Shown here in pieces: positions 48,405 through 57,791 of a stretch of 64,000 nucleotides of DNA (position 1 is its first letter; each line of letters begins with the position of its first letter). Position numbers and translations under genes: made by a program. Source of the stretch: Xanthomonas albilineans (lineage in GTDB: Bacteria; Pseudomonadota; Gammaproteobacteria; Xanthomonadales; Xanthomonadaceae). Location: the NCBI RefSeq assembly GCF_002939705.1, contig NZ_MDCB01000002.1, positions 1 through 64,000 on the forward strand. Reading direction: 5' to 3'. The notes under the pieces were generated by a model. The model made no database searches. It was not told the DNA's origin and saw only the letters and a program-made list of their open reading frames with translations.

Positions 48405-49580
48405 TCAAGGCGATACGTTCATGCGGTGGGTTTTTATAGGGGAATGGTCCGTGTGGGGCGGGGCAGGTATTTGCGCGGCACGGCGCCGGCGCCAGAATGG
48501 CGCATCCAGCCAGCGTGCTTCCTGCCGATAGAAATGCTCGCGCATGCGCTGGTAGCCTTCGAAACGCGCCAGCATCTGCTGTGCCTGTTCCATCACCGCA
48601 GTGTCTTGGTGTCGTTCGAGCACGGCGCAAATGCGCGGGGCGGCTGCGAGCGCATCGGCCAATGCCTTATGCACGCCTTGTGAGGACAGCGGATCGTAGC
48701 TGGACGCTGCATCGCCGATTGCCAGCCAGCGCGCTCCACAGCAGTGGCTCAATCGTGCAGAGCGCGCCTGGCGCGTGGACAGGCAGTATGGTGGTGCCCT
48801 GCGCATCCAGCCGACGGTGGCGCCGATATGGTGGGTTTGTGCCAACCGCACCGACCATCGCGCGGGTTCTTGCAGACGCTGTTCGCGCAGGACCGCCGCA
48901 TCGGTGGCGAGGACGACGATGGCTTCGCCGGACGTCAACGGTGCCGCATACCACCAGCCATAGTCGACTGCTTCGAGCAGCGAGCGTTGCCCGAGCCGAC
49001 TCGTGGTGTCCACCGGCAACAGCGCGGCAAGGCAGACCAAGCGATCACCGGTGACGCGTTCGGCGCCCAGCGCCTGTGCCAGCCGTGCGCGTTGGCCGCT
49101 GGCATCGACGGCGAAACGGGCATGCAGCGTGGTTAGTGCCGTGCCGTGCGAGCGCAAGCGCAGTCGCAGACCATCCGGGTCCGCGTCGGAGGCACTCTCC
49201 AGGCGGGTGTGCAAGCGCACGCCGGTACCGCCGCTGCTCGCCTGTTGCAGCAGGAACGCATCGAAATCGCGGCGATCCACCTGCCAACCGGGCCCGTGTG
49301 GATCGAACAGGAAGTCGTTGTAGCCCAACGTTTGCGCTCCCCATGACGAGGCGTTGCCGATGCATCTGCGCATGTCCAGCGCAGCGAAGGTATCGGCCAC
49401 GCCCAGTGCATGCAGCAGCAGGCCGGTCGCCGGAGGCAGGCTCTCGCCGTAACGCGGGCGCTGACCGTCGCCGGCATCGATCAGGACCACGCTGCCGACG
49501 CCGGCACGGCGCAATGCGATGGCTGCCGCGCATCCCGCCGGCCCTGCGCCGATGACCGCCACGTCGCAGTGGGTATTCAT
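48405..49580 (-). CDS. LodB-like FAD-dependent oxidoreductase (quinone cofactor maturation)
   Basis: The 391-residue flavoprotein has an FAD-binding motif (CDVAVIGAGPAGCAAAI) and the GD motif WLAIGDAASSYDPLSSQGVHKA of the tryptophan halogenase/monooxygenase-like group. Directly downstream (3 bp) of a LodA-like oxidase, it matches LodB, which is needed to build the cysteine-tryptophylquinone in LodA/GoxA enzymes. It is the last gene of the operon. Without the LodA neighbour it would only be called a NAD(P)/FAD-dependent oxidoreductase. Confidence 0.85.
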   Translation of the reverse strand: MNTHCDVAVIGAGPAGCAAAIALRRAGVGSVVLIDAGDGQRPRYGESLPPATGLLLHALGVADTFAALDMRRCIGNASSWGAQTLGYNDFLFDPHGPGWQVDRRDFDAFLLQQASSGGTGVRLHTRLESASDADPDGLRLRLRSHGTALTTLHARFAVDASGQRARLAQALGAERVTGDRLVCLAALLPVDTTSRLGQRSLLEAVDYGWWYAAPLTSGEAIVVLATDAAVLREQRLQEPARWSVRLAQTHHIGATVGWMRRAPPYCLSTRQARSARLSHCCGARWLAIGDAASSYDPLSSQGVHKALADALAAAPRICAVLERHQDTAVMEQAQQMLARFEGYQRMREHFYRQEARWLDAPFWRRRRAAQIPAPPHTDHSPIKTHRMNVSP

Positions 49581-49583
49581 GCT

Positions 49584-51647
49584 TCAAGTGTCCGCGCTGT
49601 TGGCATTCATCGGCCAGGGCGCGATCTCCGGTTCGTCCAGTTGACTGGCCACTTCCAGGTACATGTCCGGGCTGTAGCGAATATCGCCGTCGATCGCGCT
49701 GCCCTGGATGACGAAGCCGATGCGGTGCCAGTTGTTCACCATGTCGATATGGTTTTGGAAACGGCCAGCGTTACTCAGATCGTCGGATGTGGTGCCCGCA
49801 CCGCGAATGGAATAGCGTTGCGGGCCTGGCTTGCCGTCCCTGACATCGGTGGCTACATGCACGGTGAATGGGCGCTGTGCTGGCCAGGCCCAGTAAAGTG
49901 TGGTGCTGTTGTCCGGATTCGGGTCGGCAGTGAACGTCGCGCAGGCGTTGTAGTCGGTTTGCCAAGGAATCGACATAAACTTGGAGAGGTCGCCTGGCTC
50001 CAGCGGCGCGGGGTCGATGCCATCCGGACCGGGTTGGTAGGGGAGATAGCCAACGCTCAGAAATGGCTGGCCGTATTGCACGCTGGCGTAGTCCAACGCA
50101 CGTCCTCGGATTCGGAATGGTCCGCAGCCGCTGCTTTGCCAGTCGGCGCGGTAGAGCGCCGGATCGCGCACGACGAACGTCATCTCGATGCCGGGAGCGA
50201 AGCTTCCACCCTGGCAGTTGACCATCACAGCGCGGTCCAAGTACTCGCCAGGTCCGAATTCGATCTGTGCCTCGGCCTCGAACTCGCCGCGGTTCCACTG
50301 GCTGAGGAAAAAGTATTGGGTCCGCGTCACCGTCAGGAACGCTTTGCCAACGTCACCCATCGCCAAGGGCATGAACGGTGCGCCGATGTTCGATTGCGCC
50401 GCTGGGTTTGGATCGCGGACGTAGGCCAGCCCATTCATGATCGTCTCGGCCGGTGCGTTGTGCGCGCTGATCGCGCCGACGGCGTCGTGCGCGGCGATCG
50501 CGCGCTGCGGCAGATTGCTATTCCAGCGTTGCAGTGCCGGCGCGCGGAAGATCGGTTGCAAGTGATCTGCGAACGATGGCCGGAACGTGGAGTCGAAGCG
50601 ATTCTTGAACAGGGCCGGCACTAATTTCATACGCCTGACCCAGGTGTCGTAGATGTCGTCCCACAGGCTCACCACGTTCAGTGCCTGGGGGGCGTAGCTC
50701 GGGTCGGTGGTGATGGCCCAGGCAGGCACCACCTCGGCAATGCTGTCGTCATCGAACACGATCAGCGCCGAGACCGGGCCGTCGCCGGTGTCGTCGAACC
50801 AGCCGTCGGCATTGACGTCGCCATATTCGTGTGGGGCGATCATGCCGCTGAGCAACGGGAACGGCGTGCCGTCCGGCTGTAGCCAACTGCAGGCGCGCCC
50901 AAAGCCCGGTAGCACCAACAAGCGGCCCCGCGCGTCGGTGCGCAGCTCGCCCAGTGTCTCGATCTTGCCCGTGGGGGTATAGAGCTTGCCGAACCCATCG
51001 TCCGGGAACGATTTGGGGTAGTAGGGCATCGGCCGGATGGTCGTGTCGGCATCTGCATAGCTGGCGACGGTCGCCTTGTCCAGGTGCACGCCCTCGGATT
51101 GTGTGCCACGAATGGCCCGCGGACCGGGATCGATCACAAGCTTCTTCAGGCGCGCGGCGTTGTTCGGATCGCTGCCCTCGGCGGCATTGCGCAGGCGCAG
51201 CTGTGCGGCGTTGGCCGATTCGTAGACCGCGATGCCGAGCTCGTCATTGAGTACGTGCGCGTTGGCTTTCTTGTTGGCAAGGTGCACTGTCCAGACGATA
51301 TCGCGCACCCGTTTGCTGCCCACTTTCGTGCCCACGACCACTTCGGTGCCGGCGCCACTGGGATAGTTGTCGCTGCTGCCGGATGGATAGTGATAGATGC
51401 GGAACCGCGCTGCCTGCCGCTTCATGCGGCCGCTGCGGTCGCGCAGATCGTTGCTGGAGATGACCTCCGCCTCGGTATCCGGCTTGATCGGCAGGCCACC
51501 GCTGACATGTGGATTGCCGGTGTCGATCCCTTCGGGGATAGGCAGACCTGCCATCGTTTCCGGTCCGAGATAAAACTCTTCGCTGTTGCCTACCCGTGCG
51601 ATGCCGAACGCCGGATGGATGCGAAACACTGCCTTGGATATCGACAT
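49584..51647 (-). CDS. LodA/GoxA-like cysteine-tryptophylquinone amino-acid oxidase
   Basis: This 687-residue protein belongs to the LodA family, whose members oxidatively deaminate Lys, Gly or other amino acids and release H2O2. It begins with the family's IHPAFGIARVGNS and has GDLSKFMSIPWQTDYNAC with Cys569, followed by TTLYWAWPAQRPF with Trp586 and Trp588. By comparison with known enzymes Cys569 and one of these Trp should form the cofactor. No signal peptide is visible. Substrate cannot be predicted. It lies between the ferritin-like gene (9 bp gap) and the LodB-like gene. Confidence 0.88.
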   Translation of the reverse strand: MSISKAVFRIHPAFGIARVGNSEEFYLGPETMAGLPIPEGIDTGNPHVSGGLPIKPDTEAEVISSNDLRDRSGRMKRQAARFRIYHYPSGSSDNYPSGAGTEVVVGTKVGSKRVRDIVWTVHLANKKANAHVLNDELGIAVYESANAAQLRLRNAAEGSDPNNAARLKKLVIDPGPRAIRGTQSEGVHLDKATVASYADADTTIRPMPYYPKSFPDDGFGKLYTPTGKIETLGELRTDARGRLLVLPGFGRACSWLQPDGTPFPLLSGMIAPHEYGDVNADGWFDDTGDGPVSALIVFDDDSIAEVVPAWAITTDPSYAPQALNVVSLWDDIYDTWVRRMKLVPALFKNRFDSTFRPSFADHLQPIFRAPALQRWNSNLPQRAIAAHDAVGAISAHNAPAETIMNGLAYVRDPNPAAQSNIGAPFMPLAMGDVGKAFLTVTRTQYFFLSQWNRGEFEAEAQIEFGPGEYLDRAVMVNCQGGSFAPGIEMTFVVRDPALYRADWQSSGCGPFRIRGRALDYASVQYGQPFLSVGYLPYQPGPDGIDPAPLEPGDLSKFMSIPWQTDYNACATFTADPNPDNSTTLYWAWPAQRPFTVHVATDVRDGKPGPQRYSIRGAGTTSDDLSNAGRFQNHIDMVNNWHRIGFVIQGSAIDGDIRYSPDMYLEVASQLDEPEIAPWPMNANSADT

Positions 51648-51656
51648 GGGCGCCTC

Positions 51657-52628
51657 TTAGGAGAAACGTGGGATTGCGTTGTGTTGCCAGCATGACAGCA
51701 CGTCGCCGCCGAGCTTGGCCATTTGCACGCCGAATGCGGGGGGGATCTGTTCGCCGCGGAAAATCCCATTCAATGTCCCAAGGAACGAAGCGAAATCTCG
51801 GATCAGTATCTGCTGCGCCGCATATCCCGGCGTATCTTCTGCGGGGTTGGCTTGCCCGCTATAGGTGTCTGGACGTTGTGGCAAGCAGCGCACGTAGTCG
51901 AACTTCTGGAAGTGCGACCACGCGTTGTGGAAGCTGTCGGCGGTACTCTGGTATGGCAGGTCCACGGTTTCGGTTGCCTCACTCTGGCCTTCGCCCTGGT
52001 CCATAATGATGTCGGTCAGGGTCAGTGCCTGACGAAAGCCGGCGTCGCCATATTCGCTCACCGTCAGGTCGCCGGCTTTCTGGTAGAACGGGCCGAACTC
52101 GTCCATTTGGCGCACGCCGCCCTGCACATGCTGGCGAAGTTCCGCCATGCCGTTGCGCAGTGCAGCGTAGAACTCGCCGATCGAACCATATTTCTGTTGT
52201 GTGTCGGACAGGTCCGGCTCGCGTTCTGTCAGCCATTGCGGATACTCGATCATGCACATGGTGTTGATGCGCGCTGCGTCCAGTGGCCCCAGTTCGGCGC
52301 TATATGGGGTGAATTCCTCGGTAGGGTTGGGCGTGTCTAAGTTGAAGTCCAGGTGCGGGACCGCAGTGCCTTGATAGACAGGTGTGGTCAGCGTCGGTGA
52401 ATAGCCGTAGGCATTGGCGATGTTGCTGACCAGTTGTACATGCAGCATTTCCTGGTATACCGCCGATTGGATCAGCCGGTAGGGGACCGAACTGATGTCC
52501 TTGATCGAGTAAAGCACGGTCAGGTAGTAGGGAATGGTCCACAGTTCCAGATCCATCGCACCTTGCAGGTGCTGATACAACAATGGCTTGTTCCAGGTCA
52601 GTGGCGTCGCGAGCGTTCGTTGTTTCAT
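51657..52628 (-). CDS. Ferritin-like (VioB/iminophenylpyruvate synthase-type) protein
   Basis: The 323-residue protein matches the ferritin-like domain of VioB and related proteins: Glu28 in AMDLELWTIPYYL and Glu60/His63 in VYQEMLHVQL are the expected metal ligands of a diiron-type helical bundle. It is the first intact gene of the quinone-oxidase operon, so it may help oxidase maturation, act on its product, or make its substrate; this is inference. Its ATG overlaps the stop of a truncated upstream frame. Confidence 0.8.
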   Translation of the reverse strand: MKQRTLATPLTWNKPLLYQHLQGAMDLELWTIPYYLTVLYSIKDISSVPYRLIQSAVYQEMLHVQLVSNIANAYGYSPTLTTPVYQGTAVPHLDFNLDTPNPTEEFTPYSAELGPLDAARINTMCMIEYPQWLTEREPDLSDTQQKYGSIGEFYAALRNGMAELRQHVQGGVRQMDEFGPFYQKAGDLTVSEYGDAGFRQALTLTDIIMDQGEGQSEATETVDLPYQSTADSFHNAWSHFQKFDYVRCLPQRPDTYSGQANPAEDTPGYAAQQILIRDFASFLGTLNGIFRGEQIPPAFGVQMAKLGGDVLSCWQHNAIPRFS

Positions 52629-52816
52629 GGGGTCTCTTTGGAGCTTTGGTTGAGCGTTGGGGGATCGCTTAGCCGGCTGAACGCGAAGTTGTAGTCGCTG
52701 TGGCTATCCTGGAAATAGGTTTCCAGTTTGGTATTTGCCAAGCCGCCGGGGCCGGCCGGCGGTTGCGGGTTGGTGCCGGACAGCGGTGTCAGCGGCGTAT
52801 CGGTGATCGTCGTGGA
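52625..52816 (-). pseudogene. 3' remnant of an additional gene at the head of the quinone-oxidase operon
   Basis: An open frame of 63 residues ends at TGA 52627-52625, overlapping the ferritin-like start as ATGA. Its sequence (for example GGLANTKLETYFQDSHSDYN and FAFSRLSDPPTLNQSS) looks like a real protein end, rich in Pro then polar residues. The frame has no ATG and closes upstream at TAG 52819-52817, beside a transposase remnant. It is probably what is left of a fourth operon gene. I do not recognise the family. Confidence 0.5.
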
Positions 52817-52969
52817 CTAGCATCACGTTACGCTGACCAATTAAATATTCAGTATGCTGAGTATCGTCGGCGCTAGGTAGACAATGTGAGCAGGGCAAGT
52901 TCAACTCTGGATCGCAACAGCGGTGTTTGTGACGTGCTCCGGGCGACCTGATCTGGACGACTTCGCGGC

Positions 52970-53200
52970 TGAGTGGAGTGGCCCATGTCATCCAGACGCC
53001 TGAATCTGTCAGCACCATACTGTCTCCATGCGCTGTAAAAATCGGCATGTCGATGCGTGCCATTGCTGAGATATTTGAATGTGCCCCGAGCACGATCAGC
53101 CACCAACTGCGTCGCAACCAGCACGCGCGGTGCCATTTTAAAACGCGCTTCGGAGCTTTCGCCGAGGGCTTGCTCAACTGCGTTGAGAATCAGACTTGAG
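52970..53200 (+). mobile_element. IS30-type transposase remnant
   Basis: The frame from 52978 contains MSMRAIAEIFECAPSTISHQ followed by LRRNQ, the helix-turn-helix signature of IS30-family transposases, at about 53047-53121. The catalytic part is missing and no terminal repeats are seen, so it is a decayed fragment. It separates the quinone-oxidase operon from the MBL hydrolase gene; the rest of 52817-53344 holds nothing I can name. Confidence 0.55.
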
Positions 53201-53344
53201 TCCGCTCACTGCGGCGGTCACTGTATTTTGTTACGCAAGCCATGCGCCATTGAGGCCAGTGTGGATTGGGTGCCGGCCCGCCGCGATGCGAGGGGAGTCC
53301 GCATCGGTGCAGATGCGCGGATGTCGATGCGTTAGCATTGGGCA

Positions 53345-54238
53345 ATGAAACTGTGGTCCATCCTAGGCAATTCCCAGAAACTCGATGGCGGTGCCATGTT
53401 CGGCAACGCGCCCAAGGCGATGTGGCAGCAATGGGCGATGCCCGACGAAAGTAACCGCATTGCCTTGGCCTGCCGCGCGTTGTTGGCCAGTCCGCTGGCC
53501 GGCAAGACCGTGCTGTTCGAGACCGGCATCGGTGCGTTCTTCCCGCCCGCGTTGCGCGAGCGCTACGGCGTGCAGGAGGCGGGCCATGTACTGCTGGAGT
53601 CGTTACAGGTGGCCGGCTTCGCGCATGCCGATATCGACGTGGTGGTGCTGAGTCATCTGCATTTCGACCATGCTGGCGGGCTGCTGGCACCGTGGCGTGA
53701 GGGCGTCGCGCCGGAGTTGCTGTTTCCCAACGCGCGCTTCCTGGTTGGTGCGGCGCACTGGCAGCGCGCGCTGCAGCCGCATCCGCGCGACCGCGCCAGT
53801 TTCATCCCCGAGCTGCCGGAATTGCTCCAGGCCAGCGGCCGCCTGGAACTGGTCGATGGCGCGTACTCGCGCACGCTCGGCGAGGCGGTGCGGTTCCGTT
53901 TCAGCGACGGGCACACGCCGGGGCTGATGCTGGCCGAGATCGTCGGCCCCACAAATGGCGGTGATGGCCGGGCGCATAGCGGGGTTGCGTTCTGTGCCGA
54001 CCTGATCCCGGGTCGTGCCTGGGTGCATGTGCCGATCACCATGGGGTACGACCGCAACGCCGAGTTGCTGATCGACGAGAAGCGCGCGTTCCTGGAGGAT
54101 GCGTTGGCGCGCGATGTGCGTCTGTTCTTCACCCACGATCCGGATTGTGCGCTGGCGCAGTTGCAGCGCGACCCCAAGGGCCGGTTCGTCACCACGCACG
54201 CACTGTCGGCGTTACAGGCGCACGCGCTGGCAGGCTGA
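53345..54238 (+). CDS. Metallo-beta-lactamase-fold hydrolase
   Basis: The 297-residue protein carries the zinc motif [10 protein letters not shown] (His104, His106, Asp108, His109), a later DGHTPG and a FTHDPD near the end. It is of the AHL-lactonase/glyoxalase II-like type, cytoplasmic by lack of a signal. Substrate unknown. It lies 71 bp before a GH9 gene on the same strand. Confidence 0.88.
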   Translation: MKLWSILGNSQKLDGGAMFGNAPKAMWQQWAMPDESNRIALACRALLASPLAGKTVLFETGIGAFFPPALRERYGVQEAGHVLLESLQVAGFAHADIDVVVLSHLHFDHAGGLLAPWREGVAPELLFPNARFLVGAAHWQRALQPHPRDRASFIPELPELLQASGRLELVDGAYSRTLGEAVRFRFSDGHTPGLMLAEIVGPTNGGDGRAHSGVAFCADLIPGRAWVHVPITMGYDRNAELLIDEKRAFLEDALARDVRLFFTHDPDCALAQLQRDPKGRFVTTHALSALQAHALAG

Positions 54239-54309
54239 ACGGCGTCGTGGCAGGGGAGGGCAGCGACGCCGTGCTTGCAGCCGTCATCGTGGCCGGCGAG
54301 TATCGGCAT

Positions 54310-56043
54310 ATGAAACGATCCCATCCTCTGTGGTCCCTGTCTCTGATGTGCCTGCTCGTTGGCGGTTGCGCGTCGCGCGCCGATGAGGAGGCCTTACCAT
54401 CGCCGATCCGGCTCAACCAGGTCGGTTTCTTGCCGGCTGCCAGTAAGCTGGCGGTAGTACCGGATGGTCACGGCACCGCGTTCGCGGTGGAGCGGGCCGA
54501 CTCGGGCGAGGTGGTGTTGCGCGGTACCCTCGGCGCGGCGGCGCTCTGGCCACCGGCGCAAGAGACGGTGCGGATTGCCGATTTCTCCGCCTTGCGCGCC
54601 CCAGGCCACTATCGGCTGCGGGTGGATGGCTTAACCCCATCAGACGATTTCGCCATCGCCGAGAACGCCTACGACGCGCTGTCGCGTGCCGCGCTCAAAG
54701 CCTATTACTACAACCGCGCCAGCACTGCGTTGTCCGGCAAGTACGCCGGCCGTCACGCGCGCGCCGCCGGCCATCCCGACGACCACGTGCTGATCCACGC
54801 CTCGGCAGCGTCGCCCGCGCGTCCGGCTGGTACCGTGATCGCCGCGCCCAAGGGCTGGTACGACGCTGGCGACTACAACAAGTACGTGGTCAATTCCGGT
54901 ATCACCGTCTACACATTGCTGGCCGCCTACGAGCAGTTCCCTGGGTATTTCGCTACGCACAAGGAAGGGATTCCCGGCAGCGGCGGCGGTGTCCCGGATA
55001 TCCTGCGCGAGGTCGACTGGAACCTGCAGTGGATGTTGGCGATGCAGGACCCGCACGATGGCGGCGTGTACCACAAACTGACCAACCTGGAGTTTTCCGG
55101 CATGCAGATGCCGGATCAGGCGAATGCGCCGCGCTATGTGGTGCAGAAAAGCACGGCGGCCACGCTCGATTTCGCTGCGGTGATGGCGCAGGCCAGTCGC
55201 ATTTATGCGCCGTTCGATGCGCAGTTCGGCGGAGTGTCCGCGCGCATGCTCAAGGCCGCGCATCGCGCCTGGGCCTGGGCGCAGGCGCATCCGGATGCGA
55301 TCTATCGGCAACCGCCCGATGTGCACACCGGCGCCTACGCGGACGACCACCTCGACGACGAGTTTGCCTGGGCCGCCACGGAGTTGTATCTGGCCACCGC
55401 CGACAACGCGTATTACGACGCGGCGATGGCGCGCCATGTGCCGATCAACGTGCCGTATTGGGGCAATGTCGGCGGTTTGGCCTGGATGTCGTTGGCGCAG
55501 CATCGCGCGCGGTTGACCCGGCATGCCGACCAGGCGCTCATCGCCCGTGAGATCGAGGGTCTGGCCGACCATCTGACGCAGGTCTGGCAACACTCGGCCT
55601 GGCGGGTCGCGATGACCTCGCAGGATTTCCAGTGGGGCAGCAACAGCGCTGTGCTGGGGCAGGCGATGCTGTTACTGCAGGCCTATCAGGTGCAGCCCAA
55701 GCCAGAGTATCTGCAGGCCGCACAGTCGCAATTGGACTATGTGCTGGGACGTAACCCACTTGGAATGTCGTTCGTCACCGGCATCGGCGCGCGTTCGCCG
55801 ATGCACATTCATCACCGTATCTCCATTGCAGACGGCCTCGCCACGCCGGTGCCCGGTTTGTTGGTCGGCGGTCCGCAGCCGGGTCAGCAGGATGCAGAGG
55901 TGTGCAAGCATGCTTACACCTCGACGCTGCCGGCGTTGTCCTACCTAGATAAGGAGTGCAGTTACGCGACCAACGAAGTGGCGATCAACTGGAACGCCCC
56001 GCTGGTCTACGTCAGCACGGCGTTGCAGGTGTTGCAGCGCTGA
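54310..56043 (+). CDS. GH9 endoglucanase lipoprotein
   Basis: The 577-residue enzyme has a lipoprotein signal with VGGC (Cys20), an N-terminal CelD-type Ig-like domain (about 32-115, beginning IRLNQVGFLP) and a GH9 (alpha/alpha)6 catalytic domain. The base pair of aspartates is in GWYDAGDYNKYV (Asp185, Asp188) and the acid is Glu556 in TNEVAINWNAP. It cuts beta-1,4-glucan chains and would sit on the outer membrane. The start is the ATG at 54310, without a strong ribosome site. Confidence 0.92.
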   Translation: MKRSHPLWSLSLMCLLVGGCASRADEEALPSPIRLNQVGFLPAASKLAVVPDGHGTAFAVERADSGEVVLRGTLGAAALWPPAQETVRIADFSALRAPGHYRLRVDGLTPSDDFAIAENAYDALSRAALKAYYYNRASTALSGKYAGRHARAAGHPDDHVLIHASAASPARPAGTVIAAPKGWYDAGDYNKYVVNSGITVYTLLAAYEQFPGYFATHKEGIPGSGGGVPDILREVDWNLQWMLAMQDPHDGGVYHKLTNLEFSGMQMPDQANAPRYVVQKSTAATLDFAAVMAQASRIYAPFDAQFGGVSARMLKAAHRAWAWAQAHPDAIYRQPPDVHTGAYADDHLDDEFAWAATELYLATADNAYYDAAMARHVPINVPYWGNVGGLAWMSLAQHRARLTRHADQALIAREIEGLADHLTQVWQHSAWRVAMTSQDFQWGSNSAVLGQAMLLLQAYQVQPKPEYLQAAQSQLDYVLGRNPLGMSFVTGIGARSPMHIHHRISIADGLATPVPGLLVGGPQPGQQDAEVCKHAYTSTLPALSYLDKECSYATNEVAINWNAPLVYVSTALQVLQR

Positions 56044-56165
56044 ATGACGATTGTGCGCCGGTGATCTGTGCCGTAGCGTGTGGCCTCAGCCCGAACGGAT
56101 GACGAAGCGGCAGGCATCGGCGTCGCTCGGATCGCGCGCGGGCCGAGCGTATGTCGCACCTGGGC

Positions 56166-57662
56166 TCAGGCCGCGGCGGCCTGCGCCAGTCGAGGTCCCT
56201 CGCGCAGCGCGCGGCCGATCAGCCCGACCAGCAGGTCCAGCTCCTCGCTGTCCATCGCGAAATGCGGGGTGAAGCGTAGCGAATTGTCGCCGCCGTGAAT
56301 GACGTTGACGCCGTGCTGGCGTAGCCATTGCTCGGTGGAGCCGGCGCCGTAACACTTGAACTGCGGTGCCAGCGCACAGGAGAACAGCAGGCCGGTACCC
56401 TGCACATGCGTGATCGCGTCGCCGAGTTGCGCCTTGAGCGTCTCCAGTTTTCGCACAGCTTCGGCCCCGCGTTCGCGGATGTTGGCGCGCAATTGCGGGG
56501 TCAGTTGCGTCAGGGTGGCGGTGGCCACGTCCAACGCGCGTGGATTGGTGGTCATGGTGTTGCCGTAGGTCCCCTTGCGGTATAGCTGGGCGGCGGACTG
56601 GGTGAGCGCCAGCACCGACAGCGGATATTGGGCGGCGTTGAGCGCTTTGGAATAAGTTTCCATGTCAGGCGGATCGAGCCGCTCGAAGCCGGGATAGTCC
56701 ACCATCGACAGCACGCCGTGCGCGCGCAGCCCGGCCTGGATCGAATCGATGAGTAACAGGCTGCCGTGCGCGCGGGTGAGTTCGCGCGCGGCGGCGTAGA
56801 AGTCCTGCGATAGTGCGCGTCCGGGGTCGCCTTCGCCCATCACCGGTTCGAGGAATACCGCCTCGACGAACCAGCCGTGCTGCGCGGCGTCGGCAAAGAC
56901 GCGACGCAGTGCGTCCACATCGTAGGGGGCGATCGCGATCAGCGAGTCCTCGCCGCGATAGCTGGCCAAGTGCCGCAGGTAGATCTTGCGGCTGGAATCG
57001 GAGTACAGCCCGGGGCGGTCGGTGCGACCGTGGAAACTGCCCTTCACCACGACACGCTTGATCTTGGCACCGGCATGGCGTGCGCCGGGATCGGTCTGCA
57101 GTTTGGTGTTGATGTCGGCGATGCGCGCGGCCAAGCCGACGGCCTCGGAGCCGGAATTGAGGCACATGAACTTGCTGTACGGGCAGCCGCCGCGGCGGTG
57201 GCCGATCTCCGTACGCAGCGCGCGCTCCAGTCGCAGTTGCGACACGCTGGGTGTCATCACGTTGGCCATCATCTGCGGCCGCGCCATCGCCTCCAGCACC
57301 GCCTCGGGGGTATGGCCGAAGCCGAGCATGCCGTAGCCTCCGGTGTCGTACAGGACCGCGCCCTTCAGGGTGACGATCCAAGGGCCGCGCGCGGTCAGTG
57401 GCACATAGGGGGTTACCACATCGTCGGCGTAGAAATTCACGAAGCCCGCTTGCACGGTGCGAATCTGCGCCGCCTCGTCGAGATCGAGCAGATCGCCGAA
57501 TTCCCTGGCAAGGTGAGCATGTTCGAGCACCGCGGCCTCGATCGCCGCGCTAAGCTGCGGATGCGAGGTGGCCAGACGGAGGATGTCGGCATCGTCCAGG
57601 CCGTGGGTCAGACGTTCGCCGGCATGGGCGCGGAGCGAGGCGAGAAGGCTGAGTACGCTCAT
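56166..57662 (-). CDS. Class III PLP-dependent aminotransferase
   Basis: A 498-residue fold-type I enzyme. The PLP lysine is Lys339 in ETYSKALNAAQYP, preceded by LLLIDSIQAGL, in which the common DEVQ is DSIQ. N-terminal insertions make it longer than ornithine or GABA aminotransferases. The ATG at 57662 has AGGAGA upstream (CAGGAGAACTTC before ATG); in-frame sequence further upstream runs through the divergent promoter. The divergent Lrp-type gene suggests an amino-acid substrate and regulation by that protein. Confidence 0.87.
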   Translation of the reverse strand: MSVLSLLASLRAHAGERLTHGLDDADILRLATSHPQLSAAIEAAVLEHAHLAREFGDLLDLDEAAQIRTVQAGFVNFYADDVVTPYVPLTARGPWIVTLKGAVLYDTGGYGMLGFGHTPEAVLEAMARPQMMANVMTPSVSQLRLERALRTEIGHRRGGCPYSKFMCLNSGSEAVGLAARIADINTKLQTDPGARHAGAKIKRVVVKGSFHGRTDRPGLYSDSSRKIYLRHLASYRGEDSLIAIAPYDVDALRRVFADAAQHGWFVEAVFLEPVMGEGDPGRALSQDFYAAARELTRAHGSLLLIDSIQAGLRAHGVLSMVDYPGFERLDPPDMETYSKALNAAQYPLSVLALTQSAAQLYRKGTYGNTMTTNPRALDVATATLTQLTPQLRANIRERGAEAVRKLETLKAQLGDAITHVQGTGLLFSCALAPQFKCYGAGSTEQWLRQHGVNVIHGGDNSLRFTPHFAMDSEELDLLVGLIGRALREGPRLAQAAAA

Positions 57663-57762
57663 GAAGTTCTCCTGATGACGGATCGCCCAGGGATTGGCCT
57701 TGAATCCATTATCGGAACGTGGCGGTCGAGTGACAGCGTTGATTTGCACGGGAAATAATGTA

Positions 57763-57783
57763 ATTTCGTCGAATCGACGAAAT
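57763..57783. promoter_or_regulatory. Perfect 21-bp palindrome, putative Lrp-type operator
   Basis: ATTTCGTCGA and TCGACGAAAT form a perfect 10-bp inverted repeat around one A (57773). It lies 9 bp before the lrp-type ATG and about 100 bp before the aminotransferase start, as expected for an autoregulated operator also controlling the divergent gene. Confidence 0.7.
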
Positions 57784-57791
57784 GGGCTGCC

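Noticed and set aside
52704-53177. 157-codon reverse-strand open frame overlapping the IS30 relic
   Set aside because: It is antisense to the transposase signature and shows no domain, while a different frame gives the coupled gene end.
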